From Deltaproteobacteria bacterium (GTDB lineage: Bacteria > Desulfobacterota_B > Binatia > UBA9968), in contig JAPUHZ010000089.1 of assembly GCA_027297485.1 (NCBI GenBank), positions 1-5,564 on the forward strand: a stretch of DNA of 5,564 bases, in the 5' to 3' direction. The position numbers were made by a program, and so were the translations under genes. Shown piece after piece: positions 5,470 through 5,564 of the stretch. The notes below the pieces were generated by a model that saw nothing but the letters and a program-made list of their open reading frames with translations, was not told the origin of the DNA and did not search any database. Each line of letters opens with the position of its first letter. Within the stretch, counting starts at the first letter, position 1.

Positions 5470-5564
5470 CTGGCCGTCAAAAACCGCGCAAACCCACGCC
5501 CAGAGCGGCTCCCAGCCCAATTAGAATTGACACTTTTTCCTCTCCGGGGAAGTGCTGCTTAAAT

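Noticed and set aside
5527..5564. TTGACA followed by TTAAAT near the window end, and a GC/wobble hairpin at about 5531-5554
   Set aside because: The two boxes are 26 bases apart, too far for a promoter, and the hairpin relies on several T-G pairs.

Overview
The window looks like a piece of a medium-GC bacterial chromosome. Both solute-uptake protein families seen here, an ABC_sub_bind-type ABC receptor and a tripartite tricarboxylate transporter (TTT), are expanded in Betaproteobacteria and in many environmental and uncultured lineages (Deltaproteobacteria in the old sense, Methylomirabilota/Rokubacteria, Tectomicrobia, Binatota). The TctC style (FYKGK after the signal peptide, then YIPGNP and PGGGG) reminds me most of the second, uncultured group. 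That placement is from memory of the families, not from a search. All recognisable genes lie on the + strand.

Layout. 1-423 is the 3' end of an ABC transporter substrate-binding protein. 424-1028 is a 605-base stretch without a recognised gene. It contains what may be a decayed small gene (523-847), whose last 54 codons form an intact ORF with a strong Shine-Dalgarno (683-847). It also holds a good sigma70-type promoter (844-872) that probably drives the next gene. 1029-2096 encodes a TctC-like periplasmic binding protein. 2097-2597 is a 501-base gap with a direct repeat and a weak terminator-like hairpin but no convincing gene. 2598-4076 encodes the large TctA permease, and 43 bases later 4120-4611 encodes the small TctB subunit from a GTG start. 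A strong palindrome (4626-4648) follows the TTT genes. 4750-5454 is an unrecognised protein with one hydrophobic segment and no credible ATG start, and a 9-bp inverted repeat spans its stop codon. The last ~95 bases show nothing clear.

How the parts work together. TctC should capture a small organic acid, probably a carboxylate, in the periplasm and hand it to the TctA/TctB membrane complex, which imports it using an ion gradient. The order C-A-B, with 501 bases between C and A, differs from the classic tctC-tctB-tctA operon. It suggests the receptor and the permease may be transcribed or dosed separately. The true ligand cannot be read from the sequence.

I found no CRISPR array, RNA gene, insertion sequence or obviously new system. 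The points most worth a second look are the 523-847 region, the start-less 4750-5454 gene with its bordering palindromes, and the split layout and altered motifs of the TTT genes.
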